From positions 117,734 to 181,733 of the forward strand of contig JBEKVM010000001.1 of NCBI GenBank assembly GCA_049513975.1: a DNA stretch of 64,000 bases, in the 5' to 3' direction. This DNA comes from JBEKOF01 sp049513975 (lineage in GTDB: Bacteria > Verrucomicrobiota > Verrucomicrobiia > Limisphaerales > Palsa-1400). Below the pieces are notes generated by a model that saw nothing but the letters and a program-made list of their open reading frames with translations, was not told where the DNA came from and did no database searches. Numbering within the stretch: position 1 is the first letter of the stretch; the number at the start of each line of letters is the position of its first letter. A program made the translations under genes and the position numbers. Shown here in pieces: positions 18,214-27,286 of this stretch.

Positions 18214-18905
18214 GGCAGAATCCTCGTTTCCAATTGCGTGGCCAAAGCGGTGAACGACCGCGTGATCTCCGGGCTTTCCCACACGTTTTCCGGATGCACC
18301 AGCATCACCGTGTCCCGCCGCGGCGCGTTGGCCGCCAGCCAGTCCTCGCTAAACCGCGCCGTGTCTCTCCAGTCTGGCTCCAGCCAGAAAGCGGACGGAA
18401 AGAAAAGCAGGCCGTCCACCCGCCGCGCTTCCAGCGTCGGGTCTTCCAGATTCCCAAACAGCGTCTTCATCTGCGCCCGCCGGGCCCACTCCTGATACTT
18501 CTCCGGTTCGTAGGGCGCAAAATGACGCGACCCGTATTTCTCCTTGCCGGAGCCATGCTTGGAAAGCGCCGACACCGGCCGCCCCAGGTGCCGCTCCAGC
18601 CTTTCTTTTTCCTCCAAAAATGTTTCGAAAGACCGCGAGTCCTCCAGATGCAGCCCCGCTTCGTGGTTCCCGTCCTCCATCAGCTTTAAAATGGACGCCG
18701 TGGGCAGGGTGCATCGGCGAAAAAAGACATAAGCGCGCGCCCGGCGCTCGTTGAGCACCAGCAGCATCCGCTTCAGTTCATCCAGAAAACCCAGCGCCGG
18801 GACCTTTGGAAAATAAAAATCAGAACCCAGCCGGCTCAGAATATGACGCGGCAGCGGATGCTTCCCGTAGGGCCGGTCAACGTCTATGCGGATGATCAGG
18901 GCCAT
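18210..18905 (-). CDS. Polysaccharide-deacetylase-superfamily protein, short variant
   Basis: This 231-residue protein begins MALIIRIDVDRPYGKH, where IDVD resembles the metal-binding Asp motif of the deacetylase fold. HEAGLHLEDS and SKHGSG supply candidate histidines, and VMLVHPENVWE resembles the late His motif. It therefore looks like a diverged NodB-fold protein rather than a canonical CE4 enzyme. The next gene upstream encodes a second diverged member 1 bp away. Function unknown; polymer modification is the best guess from context. Confidence 0.65.
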   Translation of the reverse strand: MALIIRIDVDRPYGKHPLPRHILSRLGSDFYFPKVPALGFLDELKRMLLVLNERRARAYVFFRRCTLPTASILKLMEDGNHEAGLHLEDSRSFETFLEEKERLERHLGRPVSALSKHGSGKEKYGSRHFAPYEPEKYQEWARRAQMKTLFGNLEDPTLEARRVDGLLFFPSAFWLEPDWRDTARFSEDWLAANAPRRDTVMLVHPENVWESPEITRSFTALATQLETRILP

Positions 18906-18906
18906 G

Positions 18907-19893
18907 TTAGTCGCTCCCTCCAGCCAACCCGGTGGTCGTCGCCCTGGGCAGCACGCCTTTCCCGAAAAACCGCTTCACATGCGCCGCCACTTCCTTCGGC
19001 AAGACATGCCACATCGTTGACCCATGCCTCTCCCGCATGTGCTTCAAAAACTCTTCATAGATGCTGACCGGGTAGGTCCGAAAATGCGGAGCATCATCGG
19101 GGAACCTTACGTAGTCGGGATGCAGGTCCAGCAACACCATCCCGCCATTCTCCGCCACCCAATCCGCCTTTTCCTGCCAGATGGCCGGCGTCCGTTCCCC
19201 CAGCAGCAGGTAAAGCGTCGAGTCTTGCGGCAGGGAATAGGGCAATTCCACATAACCCCGTCCCTCCGATCCTGCCTGCCAAAACGGAAATATCGTGCCC
19301 CCGGCCTCCGGCTGCGGCTCGAATGGGTCGGTGTCAAACGTGGACGAGTCATACTCAATGTCCAGATCCTGCAGCCATTCCAGGTTGTGCAGCATGAAGC
19401 CGGAACGAAAACCGGCCGCGCCCCACTCCTTCAGATACCGGTTGATCCGGGCCGCCTTCGCCGCAAACCTTTCCCGGCTGCGATACAGCCCGCCATCGTG
19501 CTCCAAATCATGCACCCCCACTTCAAAACCCTCCCCCGCCAGTTCCTCCCGCAGCCCCTTCGTCACCCGGTATTCTCCTTCAGGGATGAAATTGAACGAC
19601 GAGCGGAAACCCCATTTCTTCTCCACCTCCATCAATTGCCGGCATTTGCCCAGCCCGGAGGCCCCCTCCACATCGTGCGTCAGCACAAACGCGAATGGCT
19701 TGCCCTCCGGCCAGCCCGGCCAGCCTTTGGGCCGCGCTTCCGACCCCGGCAGAATCGGCCAGGCGTCACGGTATCTTTCCCGCTCCCGCCGCGTCAGCCA
19801 GCTTCTAATGGCCAGCCGCACCCGCGCCGGCACCAGCGGTTTGATGCGATAATAGAGCCTGTTGCGGATCACAACTTGCGGCAATGTAGCCAT
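18907..19893 (-). CDS. Polysaccharide-deacetylase-like protein
   Basis: The product has 328 residues. FAFVLTHDVEGASGLGKC takes the place of the TFDDG motif, SSFNFIPEGEY and FEVGVHDLEHDGGLY contain the His/Asp pair, and GFRSGFMLHNLEWL and VLLDLHPDYVRFPDD are conserved in this exopolysaccharide-linked branch. The basic N-terminus (RLAIRSWLTRRERERYR) has no clear signal peptide. It stands beside the short deacetylase-like gene, and the two may work together. The branch is often annotated only as hypothetical. Confidence 0.7.
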   Translation of the reverse strand: MATLPQVVIRNRLYYRIKPLVPARVRLAIRSWLTRRERERYRDAWPILPGSEARPKGWPGWPEGKPFAFVLTHDVEGASGLGKCRQLMEVEKKWGFRSSFNFIPEGEYRVTKGLREELAGEGFEVGVHDLEHDGGLYRSRERFAAKAARINRYLKEWGAAGFRSGFMLHNLEWLQDLDIEYDSSTFDTDPFEPQPEAGGTIFPFWQAGSEGRGYVELPYSLPQDSTLYLLLGERTPAIWQEKADWVAENGGMVLLDLHPDYVRFPDDAPHFRTYPVSIYEEFLKHMRERHGSTMWHVLPKEVAAHVKRFFGKGVLPRATTTGLAGGSD

Positions 19894-19936
19894 CTCTTTT
19901 CCGGCCCAATCCTGGTCTCTCGCTTCCTTCCAGGCC

Positions 19937-22240
19937 TCACAGCTCCTGGTGCAGCCGCTTGGGAACGTATGACCGGTTCTTGTTCATCACCACCCCAACA
20001 TTGCCCCGCGATTCCGACAACAGCGCCGCCGCCCGCTGCGCCACCTCCCGGTCCGTTTTCTCCGATTCCACCACCAGCAGCACCATGTCCATGAACCGCG
20101 CCAGCCGCGGCGTCACGCTGATCTGCGTCACCGGCGGCATGTCAAATATTATGTAATCGTAGTCGCTCGCCTTCATCTTCGACACCAGATGGCTGAATCG
20201 TTTCGGCAGCATCGCCGGCAGCTTGTCCTGGTTGGAGGATTCCTTGACCACGTAAAGATTATCCTGCACCAGCGCCTTCTCCCGGTCCCCCTTCTCCTTC
20301 TCGAACAGGTCGTCCAAACCCAGGTTCAGCTTCCCCTTGTAAAAGCGATGCGCCTGCCCATCCTCCGAGTTCATATCCACCAGCAGCACGTTGCCGTCCC
20401 CCGTCTCCGACAGCACCGAGGCCAGCCCGGAGGCCATCGTGCTCACCCCGGCCCCATCGTGACAACTGGTCAGCGCCACCAGTTTCGGTTTGTGGGTCAG
20501 ATTAACCATCTCGAAGTAGGCTATCAGCCGGTCCCGCAACGTCTCATGAAACGGCCGCAACGCATGTCTCTCATCCCACGCTGCCATCGGCCCCTCCGGC
20601 GCCCGCGCCAGCTCCCGCCCCGCCGCCACCCCGGCCCCGCCTGCCTCCGCGCTGGCCGGCAACAGCTTCACCGCCTTGTCCCCCTTGGACAACCGCAGCC
20701 GGCCGTGGCCGTTCAGGTAGGGAACGGACAGGAAGAAGGGCAACCCAAGCTTGGACACCACTTCCTGGGGACGCTTGAAGGAGCGATCCAGCAGCATCTC
20801 CAACAGAAACGCCAGGCCCAGTCCCAGCACCAACCCGCCTCCGGCGATCCCCGCCAGCACCTTGTTCATCAACTTCAGGTCGCGCCCCGGAGGCGTGGGC
20901 TGCTCGCTCACGCTGATGTTCGATACCCGGTTGGGTCCGTACTCGGCGGCAATCGTCAAATTATCCGACGTCCTTTCCATTCGCATAAGCTCATCCTCAT
21001 GGATCTGCCTGCTCTTCTCCAAATCATGTATCTTGGCTTCCATTTGTACCAGGTTGGTCCCTTTCTCTTTCAGGCTGGCCAGTTCACTGGCCTGCCGGGC
21101 GACCTTTGCCTTAAGTCCCGCAATCAGCGTCGCTTCTGCCTCGTAAGCCGCCGCTGGGTCGAAGCCGCCGGGAGCGGCCGGCGTTTTCGACTCCGCCGCC
21201 GCCGCCACCACGATAAGTCCGGGCGTTGCCTCCTCCAAAGCCTTCTTCCTGGCTTGGGCCGCTGCTATCTCCAGCAGGTTGGTTTTGACCTGGCTGTTAT
21301 TGGTGGTGAACTTGGACTCCAGAGTGGCCTCGAAGGTTTGAAGCTCCGCCAGGTGCTGGCGCGCTTTGGTGTAGGCCTCCACCTCGGCGACGGTCGGCGG
21401 GGACAGCTTGGCCAGGCTCGCATTGGTTGAGGCCCCCGGGCCGCGATTCGCCGCATTCATTTTCCAGAGGTAATTGCTCAGGACATTGGCTCTGGCCAGG
21501 GTGCCGTCCAACTCCGCCAGGGCCGTGTTGTTTTCCTGTTGGATCGCCATCTCCAGCGCCGCGTAGGACTTCAGCGCTTCCCCAAGGTCAACTATGCCCC
21601 CCTGGTTTTTCAACTGTGCCAACTGCCCTTCCGTCTGCGTCAACAGCGATCGGCTCTCATCGGCCTTGTCTCGCAGGATGGTGTCAAACTGCCCGGTCCT
21701 CTGATGAATGTCCGCGTGTTTGACGATGTAATTGGTGATCAATTGTTCCAGCACCGGCTTGACTATATCGGCATTCGGGTGCGTGAAAGTGACGCTGATT
21801 ATTTGGGTCATTCTCGACACATCCGCCTGCAAATTCTGCCGAATCACCCCGGCCGCCATGTCCACCGCCCCCGTGTTGGTCCCGGCGGCCGTCCCCCCCA
21901 GGATTTTCGCCGGCCCTATCGTCTCGGCCACTTGCTTTGCCAGATCGAAACTCAGCAGTATCTTGATCTCGGAATTGAGGATGAGTGCGCCCCGGTCTAT
22001 CGGCTGGCTGCGGGCTTCCGCTCCGGTTATGTCGGGGGCTTGCGCGTCCGCCACGTAGCCGATGTAAAGCTCGGCCACCGACTGATAGCCGGGGTTCCAC
22101 ACCACGTAGGTCACTCCCGCCGCGATCAAGCCCAGCAAAGCAAAGCCCAGGATCACCCATTTGCGCCGGAATAGTATGTAGTAGATGTCCCCCAGACTCA
22201 TCCCGGAAGCGGGCGCTGAAGGCGTTTGTTTTGGATTCAT
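19937..22240 (-). CDS. Wzc/GumC-like polysaccharide co-polymerase with degenerate BY-kinase domain
   Basis: The protein has 767 residues: a membrane helix near residues 30-50 (WVILGFALLGLIAAGVTYV), a Wzz domain, long coiled-coil helices (about 190-430), and a second helix near 465-490 (GIAGGGLVLGLGLAFLLEM). A C-terminal ATPase-like domain starts near 585. The P-loop reads DGAGVST (residues 595-601); the invariant Walker-A lysine is valine (GTG codon). Walker A' (NVLLVDMN) and Walker B (YIIFDMPP) remain. There is no C-terminal tyrosine cluster, only SYVPKRLHQEL. It likely controls chain length and export, but autophosphorylation is doubtful. Confidence 0.85.
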   Translation of the reverse strand: MNPKQTPSAPASGMSLGDIYYILFRRKWVILGFALLGLIAAGVTYVVWNPGYQSVAELYIGYVADAQAPDITGAEARSQPIDRGALILNSEIKILLSFDLAKQVAETIGPAKILGGTAAGTNTGAVDMAAGVIRQNLQADVSRMTQIISVTFTHPNADIVKPVLEQLITNYIVKHADIHQRTGQFDTILRDKADESRSLLTQTEGQLAQLKNQGGIVDLGEALKSYAALEMAIQQENNTALAELDGTLARANVLSNYLWKMNAANRGPGASTNASLAKLSPPTVAEVEAYTKARQHLAELQTFEATLESKFTTNNSQVKTNLLEIAAAQARKKALEEATPGLIVVAAAAESKTPAAPGGFDPAAAYEAEATLIAGLKAKVARQASELASLKEKGTNLVQMEAKIHDLEKSRQIHEDELMRMERTSDNLTIAAEYGPNRVSNISVSEQPTPPGRDLKLMNKVLAGIAGGGLVLGLGLAFLLEMLLDRSFKRPQEVVSKLGLPFFLSVPYLNGHGRLRLSKGDKAVKLLPASAEAGGAGVAAGRELARAPEGPMAAWDERHALRPFHETLRDRLIAYFEMVNLTHKPKLVALTSCHDGAGVSTMASGLASVLSETGDGNVLLVDMNSEDGQAHRFYKGKLNLGLDDLFEKEKGDREKALVQDNLYVVKESSNQDKLPAMLPKRFSHLVSKMKASDYDYIIFDMPPVTQISVTPRLARFMDMVLLVVESEKTDREVAQRAAALLSESRGNVGVVMNKNRSYVPKRLHQEL

Positions 22241-22313
22241 AATCTCTTAGGTTACATCAGGCGGCTCAAAACACCATTGATTGTTTAACTCTCATTTTCG
22301 CGCGGTTTAGCCT

Positions 22314-23402
22314 TTAGGACAGATGGGGATAGAGCAGTTGGCCGGCCAGCCGCAAGACCCGCGGAGGCAGCAACGCAAAAACCCGGTTGCTCCAGCCTTC
22401 CGCCCGATCCACGTCCCGCACAAACCGCCCCGCCCGAAAATCATATTTACAACATTTAATTTGCTCTTCCCGCGTCCCAAACCCAAGTTTGAACCGCCTC
22501 AACCCCTCGTTGGCCAGGGACGTGCGCCCAAAATGCAGACGCTCGCAACCGCGGGCCGCGCATTGCCGGATGCCTTCCCACAGCAGCAGATTGTTCGGGC
22601 GCACATGTTGAAAAGCATAGTCGGAAGCGCCAAATTTATAGAGCGCCTGCCGCCCTTGATGCAAAAAAACCGCCCCCGCCACCGGCTTGTTTTCCCACCA
22701 GGCGCTGGCGACGAATCCCCGGCCGGGCTGCAGCATGTACTTCTGGATATTGGCGAAAAATCTCCACGGCTGGGGCGGCATGCCGTGCCGCCGCCGCGTC
22801 CGGCAGTGCAGCCGGTAGTAGGTCTCCACCGATTCCATCGTGTGGTCTATTTGGATGCGCAATCCAGCCGCTGCCGCTTTCCGGATGCCCCGCCGCACCG
22901 GACCTTCCAGTTTCTTGAAGAGCGCCTCCTCCCCTTCCCCCAACTCCAGCCGGTGTCCATAAAAAACCAGCGATGGGGAACTGCCGCGCCAGTCCTCATC
23001 GCTGCTCCGGCATTCCAGATAACGCCAGCCCCGCGCCCGCCCCTCTGCCATCGCCATTTCATACAACTCCCCGGCCTCCTGGCCCTCCGTCTTTAATGGA
23101 AGACAAAAATCAGTAAACGGCAGCGAAACCCCGCGCCGCCCGGTCCACGGGCTGGATACTTCCATCAGCGGCAGCAGCTCCCGCAAGCGTCCCCCGGCCA
23201 AACGCGCCGCAAAAACCGGAACGTGCCCGTAGGTTTCCTGCAGCACCCTCGCCCAGCCTGTTCCATGGAAAAACCACGCCTCCGCACGCGCCTCCACAAG
23301 CCCATCCCATCCCGGCTGCTCCAGGGGGTTGATCAGCACCGATCCCTCCAGCCGGCCCTGCGCCGGCGTTGGCGCCCTTTCCACTTCAACCGGGGAACTC
23401 AC
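22314..23402 (-). CDS. FemAB-like / GNAT acyltransferase of exopolysaccharide loci
   Basis: The likely start is GTG 23402, which overlaps the aminotransferase stop as GTGA, giving 362 residues. The family pattern is clear: AWFFHGTGWARVLQETYGH near the start, ECRSSDEDWRG, FKKLEGPVRRGIRKAAAAG, then GRQALYKFGASDYAFQHVRPN and LHFGRTSLANEGLRRFKLGF. Relatives occur in exosortase and polysaccharide clusters and are thought to transfer an acyl or aminoacyl group. The open frame continues upstream through the aminotransferase gene in another phase, but that part is an artefact of high GC. Confidence 0.8.
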   Translation of the reverse strand: MSSPVEVERAPTPAQGRLEGSVLINPLEQPGWDGLVEARAEAWFFHGTGWARVLQETYGHVPVFAARLAGGRLRELLPLMEVSSPWTGRRGVSLPFTDFCLPLKTEGQEAGELYEMAMAEGRARGWRYLECRSSDEDWRGSSPSLVFYGHRLELGEGEEALFKKLEGPVRRGIRKAAAAGLRIQIDHTMESVETYYRLHCRTRRRHGMPPQPWRFFANIQKYMLQPGRGFVASAWWENKPVAGAVFLHQGRQALYKFGASDYAFQHVRPNNLLLWEGIRQCAARGCERLHFGRTSLANEGLRRFKLGFGTREEQIKCCKYDFRAGRFVRDVDRAEGWSNRVFALLPPRVLRLAGQLLYPHLS

Positions 23403-24532
23403 CGGGCGCACCCCGCCCGCGGTCTGGCCGCGCTCAGGCACAGTTTCAATTCCTCCGCCACGGCGTGAATTTGCTCCTTCGTCAATTCCGGAAACATCGG
23501 CAGCGAGAGAAACTCCCCGGCACAACGCTCCGCCACCGGATAGCTCCCCTTGCCGCGGCCCAGGAACCGATAGGCCTCTTGCAGATGCACCGGAATCGGA
23601 TAATGAATGCCGCAGGAAATTCCCTTCTCCGCCATGGACTGCAACACCTGGTCCCGGTCCTTCACCCGCACCGCATAAATGTGATAAACACTCTGGTTGA
23701 AGCGGCCCTGCGCCGGAATGATCACCTCTTCGGTGTCCCCCAAAAGCTGGTCGTAAAGCAGCGCATGGGAACGACGGCGCAGGTTGCAGACATCCAGTTG
23801 CTTGAGTTTGACGCTCAAGACTGCGGCCTGGATGCCGTCCATCCGCCCGTTCCAGCCAATGTGGGAATGGTAGTACTTGCGCGCCTGGCCGTGATCCCGC
23901 AGTCCCTGGATTTTCCCCGCCAGTTCGGCGTTGTTCGTCACCGCCGCCCCCGCCTCCCCCAGCGCCCCCAGGTTCTTGCCGGGATAAAAGCTGAAACAGC
24001 CCGCCAGCCCCATCGTGCCCGCTTTCCTGCCTTTGTAAGTCGCCCCGTGCGCCTGGCAGGCGTCTTCGATCACCGGGATGCCGTGCCGCGCCGCGATTTC
24101 CAGGATCGGATCCATGTCCGCGCACTGCCCAAACAAATGCACCGGCAGGATGGCCTTGGTGCGCGGCGTGATTGCTTTTTCCAGCAAGCCCGCATCCAGG
24201 TTGTAGGTCGCCTCTTCTATGTCCACAAAAACCGGCCGCGCCCCGCAATAGCTGATCGCCTCCGCCGTCGCCATGAACGTGCTGGGAACGGTGATCACTT
24301 CATCTTTGGGCCCCACCCCCAGCGCCAGCAACGCAAACCACAGCGCGTCCGTCCCGTTGCCCACCCCAACCGCGTGCGCCGCCCCGCAATACCCCGCAAA
24401 TTCCTTTTCAAATTTCGCCACAAACGGCCCGCCGGCAAAGGCGCCCGCGTCTATCACCTCGCCAATGGCCGCGTCCAGTTGTTCCCGCATCGGTGCGTGA
24501 TGAGCTTTCAGATCAAGAAATGGCACTTTCAT
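23399..24532 (-). CDS. DegT/DnrJ/EryC1 sugar aminotransferase (WbpE-like), set 2
   Basis: A 377-residue PLP enzyme that begins MKVPFLDLKAHHAPMREQ. GNGTDALWFALLALG, EVITVPSTFMATAEA, PVIEDACQAHGA and FSFYPGKNLGALGEAG follow in the usual order, with the Schiff-base lysine at residue 186. The acetyltransferase and dehydrogenase genes stand just upstream in the same operon (24548-26272), completing a three-gene 3-acetamido-sugar set. It differs substantially from the set-1 enzyme at 15907-16992, so the two sets are not a recent duplication. Confidence 0.92.
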   Translation of the reverse strand: MKVPFLDLKAHHAPMREQLDAAIGEVIDAGAFAGGPFVAKFEKEFAGYCGAAHAVGVGNGTDALWFALLALGVGPKDEVITVPSTFMATAEAISYCGARPVFVDIEEATYNLDAGLLEKAITPRTKAILPVHLFGQCADMDPILEIAARHGIPVIEDACQAHGATYKGRKAGTMGLAGCFSFYPGKNLGALGEAGAAVTNNAELAGKIQGLRDHGQARKYYHSHIGWNGRMDGIQAAVLSVKLKQLDVCNLRRRSHALLYDQLLGDTEEVIIPAQGRFNQSVYHIYAVRVKDRDQVLQSMAEKGISCGIHYPIPVHLQEAYRFLGRGKGSYPVAERCAGEFLSLPMFPELTKEQIHAVAEELKLCLSAARPRAGCAR

Positions 24533-24547
24533 GGTTGTCTATGGGTT

Positions 24548-25087
24548 TCAGCCTTTGGCTGGTCTTGCCGCCGCCGCCTTCCTCCCTTTTTTCTTCTTGC
24601 CGTCTTTCAGCATGCGGATGATCCGGGCCGGGTTGCCCGCCACCACCGCATCCGCGGGCACATCGCGGGTGACGACGCTGCCGGCCCCGACGATGGCGCG
24701 CCGGCCCACGGTGATCCCGCAGAGCAGGGTCGCGCTGGACCCGATCGAGGCGCCCCGCTCCACCAGCGTCGGAATGCATTTCCAATCCGACTCCGTTTGC
24801 AACTGCCCGCCGGCGTTGGTCGCGCGCGGGTAGAGATCATTGATGAAGGTGACGTTGTGCCCGACGAAAACATCATCCTCCAAAACCACCCCTTCGCAAA
24901 TGAAAGTGTGGCTGGAGATTTTACAGCGATTGCCAATGCGCGCCCCTTTTTGAATTTCGACAAACGTGCCGATCTTCACCTCATCGCCAACTTGGCAGCC
25001 GTATAAATTGGCGAACGCATAAATGCGCACGCCTCGGCCCAATTTCACATCGGGCGCGATCTTCTGATAGGACGGGGATTCAGCCAT
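24548..25087 (-). CDS. Hexapeptide-repeat N-acetyltransferase (WbpD-like)
   Basis: This 179-residue protein consists mostly of left-handed beta-helix turns: IAPDVKLGRGVRIYAFANLY, EVKIGTFVEIQKGARIGNRC, VVLEDDVFVGHNVTFINDLY, then IGSSATLLCGITVGRRAIVG and DVPADAVVAGNPARI. It matches the WbpD/WlbB group, which acetylates the 3-amino group of UDP-sugar intermediates. The lysine-rich tail (KDGKKKKGRKAAAARPAKG) is an extension not needed for the fold. Set 1 has the same activity as the C-terminal half of a fusion. Confidence 0.9.
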   Translation of the reverse strand: MAESPSYQKIAPDVKLGRGVRIYAFANLYGCQVGDEVKIGTFVEIQKGARIGNRCKISSHTFICEGVVLEDDVFVGHNVTFINDLYPRATNAGGQLQTESDWKCIPTLVERGASIGSSATLLCGITVGRRAIVGAGSVVTRDVPADAVVAGNPARIIRMLKDGKKKKGRKAAAARPAKG

Positions 25088-25117
25088 AAGCGTTTTGTCA
25101 GAGCAATCTCCAAAACG

Positions 25118-26272
25118 CTAGGCGGTGACGGCGGGTTGGACCGCGCGGTGGCGGGCCGTCTCGGGCAGGTTCTTCTTCTCCACTTTGAGGGCCCCATTGC
25201 CCTCGGCTCTCCCGGCAGGGGCGGCGGCTCGGGCCGGTCGCGGCCCTTCGGCATGGGCAAACGGTATCCGGCTCCCCCCCTGCTTGAGTGAAGCAGAGGA
25301 CGCTTCCAGGATTTTGACCAGTTCCAGGCCCCGCAGGCCGCAGCTCAGCGGGCTTTTGGACTCCTCAATGCAGTCAAGAAAATGCTGGCACTCGGATTTG
25401 AGCGGCTCTTCCTGTTTCAAATACGGCGCGTAAGTGTCCCCGTAATGGTAGGCATAGTGAAATTCGGCAAAAGTGTCGTAGTGCGGCGGACGCTCCACCC
25501 GGGCGTCAAAAATCCGAATCTTCTCCTGCTGCGCCACGTCGTCATACACCACCATCCGCTTGCTCCCCACAATCGTCATCTCCCGCACTTTGCGCGGGTC
25601 CAGCCAACTGCTGTGGATGATGGCCGAGCGGTCATGGCCGAACCTCAGACACATCGAAGTCACATCCTCTATCCCGGGCGTCACATGCGCGCTCCCCGAA
25701 CAGTTGACGCTTTCGGGAAATTCCTGCAGCAGATGCAGGATGATCGAAATGTCATGCGGCGCCAGGTCCCAGGCCACATTGATGTCTTTTTGAAACAAAC
25801 CCAGGTTCAGCCGCCGCGCGCAAATGTAGCGGATTTGCCCCAGATCCCCGCGGTCCACTATCTCTTTGATCTTTTTCACCGCCGGCGAATAAAGGAAGGT
25901 ATGCCCCACCATCAGCACCAGCCCCTTCGCTTTGGCTATTTCAATCAACTCCTCGCATTGCGCCGCCGACGAGGCCATCGGCTTCTCTATCATCGTGTGT
26001 TTGCCCGCCTCCAACGCCGCCTTGGCCATCGGATAGTGCATCTTCACCGACGTGGCCACCGCCACCGCATCCACATTCCCGTCGTGCAGCATCCGGTCGT
26101 AATTCATCTCCGCTTTCACCTCCGGATACAACGTCTTGAGGTGCTTCAGCCGCTCCGCGCTGATGTCACACATCGTTTTCAAACCGCACCCGGGCAAGGA
26201 TCGAAAATTGCGCAGCAGATTCGGCCCCCAATAGCCGCATCCCACCACTCCGACTTTGATTTGTTTGCTCAT
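25118..26272 (-). CDS. Gfo/Idh/MocA family sugar dehydrogenase (WbpB-like)
   Basis: From ATG 26272 the product has 384 residues. IKVGVVGCGYWGPNLLRNF gives the NAD-binding loop, MIEKPMASS the catalytic-lysine motif, and DLAPHDISIILHL the conserved C-terminal region of the WbpB/WlbA group. It should oxidise the 3-hydroxyl of a UDP-sugar so that the aminotransferase encoded two genes later can act. The C-terminal ~60 residues (PARAAAPAGRAEGNG and beyond) are low-complexity and probably disordered. A 210-bp gap without genes separates it from the initiating transferase. Confidence 0.9.
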   Translation of the reverse strand: MSKQIKVGVVGCGYWGPNLLRNFRSLPGCGLKTMCDISAERLKHLKTLYPEVKAEMNYDRMLHDGNVDAVAVATSVKMHYPMAKAALEAGKHTMIEKPMASSAAQCEELIEIAKAKGLVLMVGHTFLYSPAVKKIKEIVDRGDLGQIRYICARRLNLGLFQKDINVAWDLAPHDISIILHLLQEFPESVNCSGSAHVTPGIEDVTSMCLRFGHDRSAIIHSSWLDPRKVREMTIVGSKRMVVYDDVAQQEKIRIFDARVERPPHYDTFAEFHYAYHYGDTYAPYLKQEEPLKSECQHFLDCIEESKSPLSCGLRGLELVKILEASSASLKQGGSRIPFAHAEGPRPARAAAPAGRAEGNGALKVEKKNLPETARHRAVQPAVTA

Positions 26273-26482
26273 GTGTTGCCTCTTATACACTTATCGTCAC
26301 ATCTTCCCACCGACTTGTGGTTCTTCGGTGACTTCTTGTGGTTTTATGCGCAGCAGAGTTATTCATCCATCGGCTCGGACGCGCCCGCAACCCGGCGTGA
26401 TCCGCCCCACCGCCGCCGAGCCTCGCCTCGCTTCCGCGCTTTCGGCCTGGCAACCGTCCCCCCGTGGCCTCCCTTGCGGCCA

Positions 26483-27286
26483 TCATTCTGAATTGTCCGA
26501 CCAAAGGAAAGGCCTCAGAACCCTTCCCTCCGGGCCGCGTTGCGGCAGAACCCGCGCGGCCCTCTCCGCCGTCGGCGCCTTCCCGGGCCCCCTCCGCCCG
26601 CTTTGCAAATCCCACGCCTGCATGAAAATGGCGACCGGCGTGATGACTATGATTCTGACATCCAGCAACAGGGATTTAGTCGCAACGTAGGTCAGATCCA
26701 GTTCCATCATCCTCTCAAATGTGGTCCGGTTCTTTCCATTCACCTGCCACAGGCCCGTCAGGCCCGGCAGCGTCTCGCAACGCTGGCGATGCCGCGGCTG
26801 AAACATCTCATACTCGTAGGCGGTGCTCGGACGCGGCCCAACCAGGCTCATTTCGCCCCGCAGCACGTTGATGATCTGCGGCAACTCGTCCACTCCCAGC
26901 GTGCGCAGCCACAGGCCGCCCCGAATCAACCGGCAATCCCCCGTCGCGTCCAGCTTCTTCATCGGCCGGTTGGAGGTCATCAAATGGTTCAGATGTTCCC
27001 GATGCACCCTCGTGTCCGCATTCACCTTCATCGTCCGGAACTTCAGGCAGCGAAAGCGCGTCCCCATGTGGCCGATCCGTTCCTGGCGGAACAGCGCCGG
27101 GCCGGGAGAAACCAATTTCACCCACGCCGCGGTCAGCAATCCCAAGGGCAGCCAAACCGGCATCGTCAGAACAATGAGGGTGCAATCCAAAATCCGCTTC
27201 CACGATGGCACCCGGGCCCGTGCGATCCGGTCCGAGACACTCTCTACTCTCTCCTGCGCGGAGTGGTTATCAACGATAGAATTCAT
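26483..27286 (-). CDS. Initiating undecaprenyl-phosphate sugar-phosphotransferase (PglC/WcaJ-type)
   Basis: The 267-residue protein has the bacterial sugar transferase core: RILDCTLIVLTMPVWLPLGL (membrane hairpin), KLVSPGPALFRQERIG, FRCLKFRTMKVNAD, GVDELPQIINVLRGEMSLVG, and LPGLTGLWQVNGK. It lacks the extra N-terminal helices of WcaJ/WbaP, so it is the short monotopic type. It should load the first sugar phosphate onto undecaprenyl phosphate. The C-terminal ~40 residues are a poorly conserved basic tail. It is the first enzyme gene of the long operon. Confidence 0.9.
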   Translation of the reverse strand: MNSIVDNHSAQERVESVSDRIARARVPSWKRILDCTLIVLTMPVWLPLGLLTAAWVKLVSPGPALFRQERIGHMGTRFRCLKFRTMKVNADTRVHREHLNHLMTSNRPMKKLDATGDCRLIRGGLWLRTLGVDELPQIINVLRGEMSLVGPRPSTAYEYEMFQPRHRQRCETLPGLTGLWQVNGKNRTTFERMMELDLTYVATKSLLLDVRIIVITPVAIFMQAWDLQSGRRGPGKAPTAERAARVLPQRGPEGRVLRPFLWSDNSE

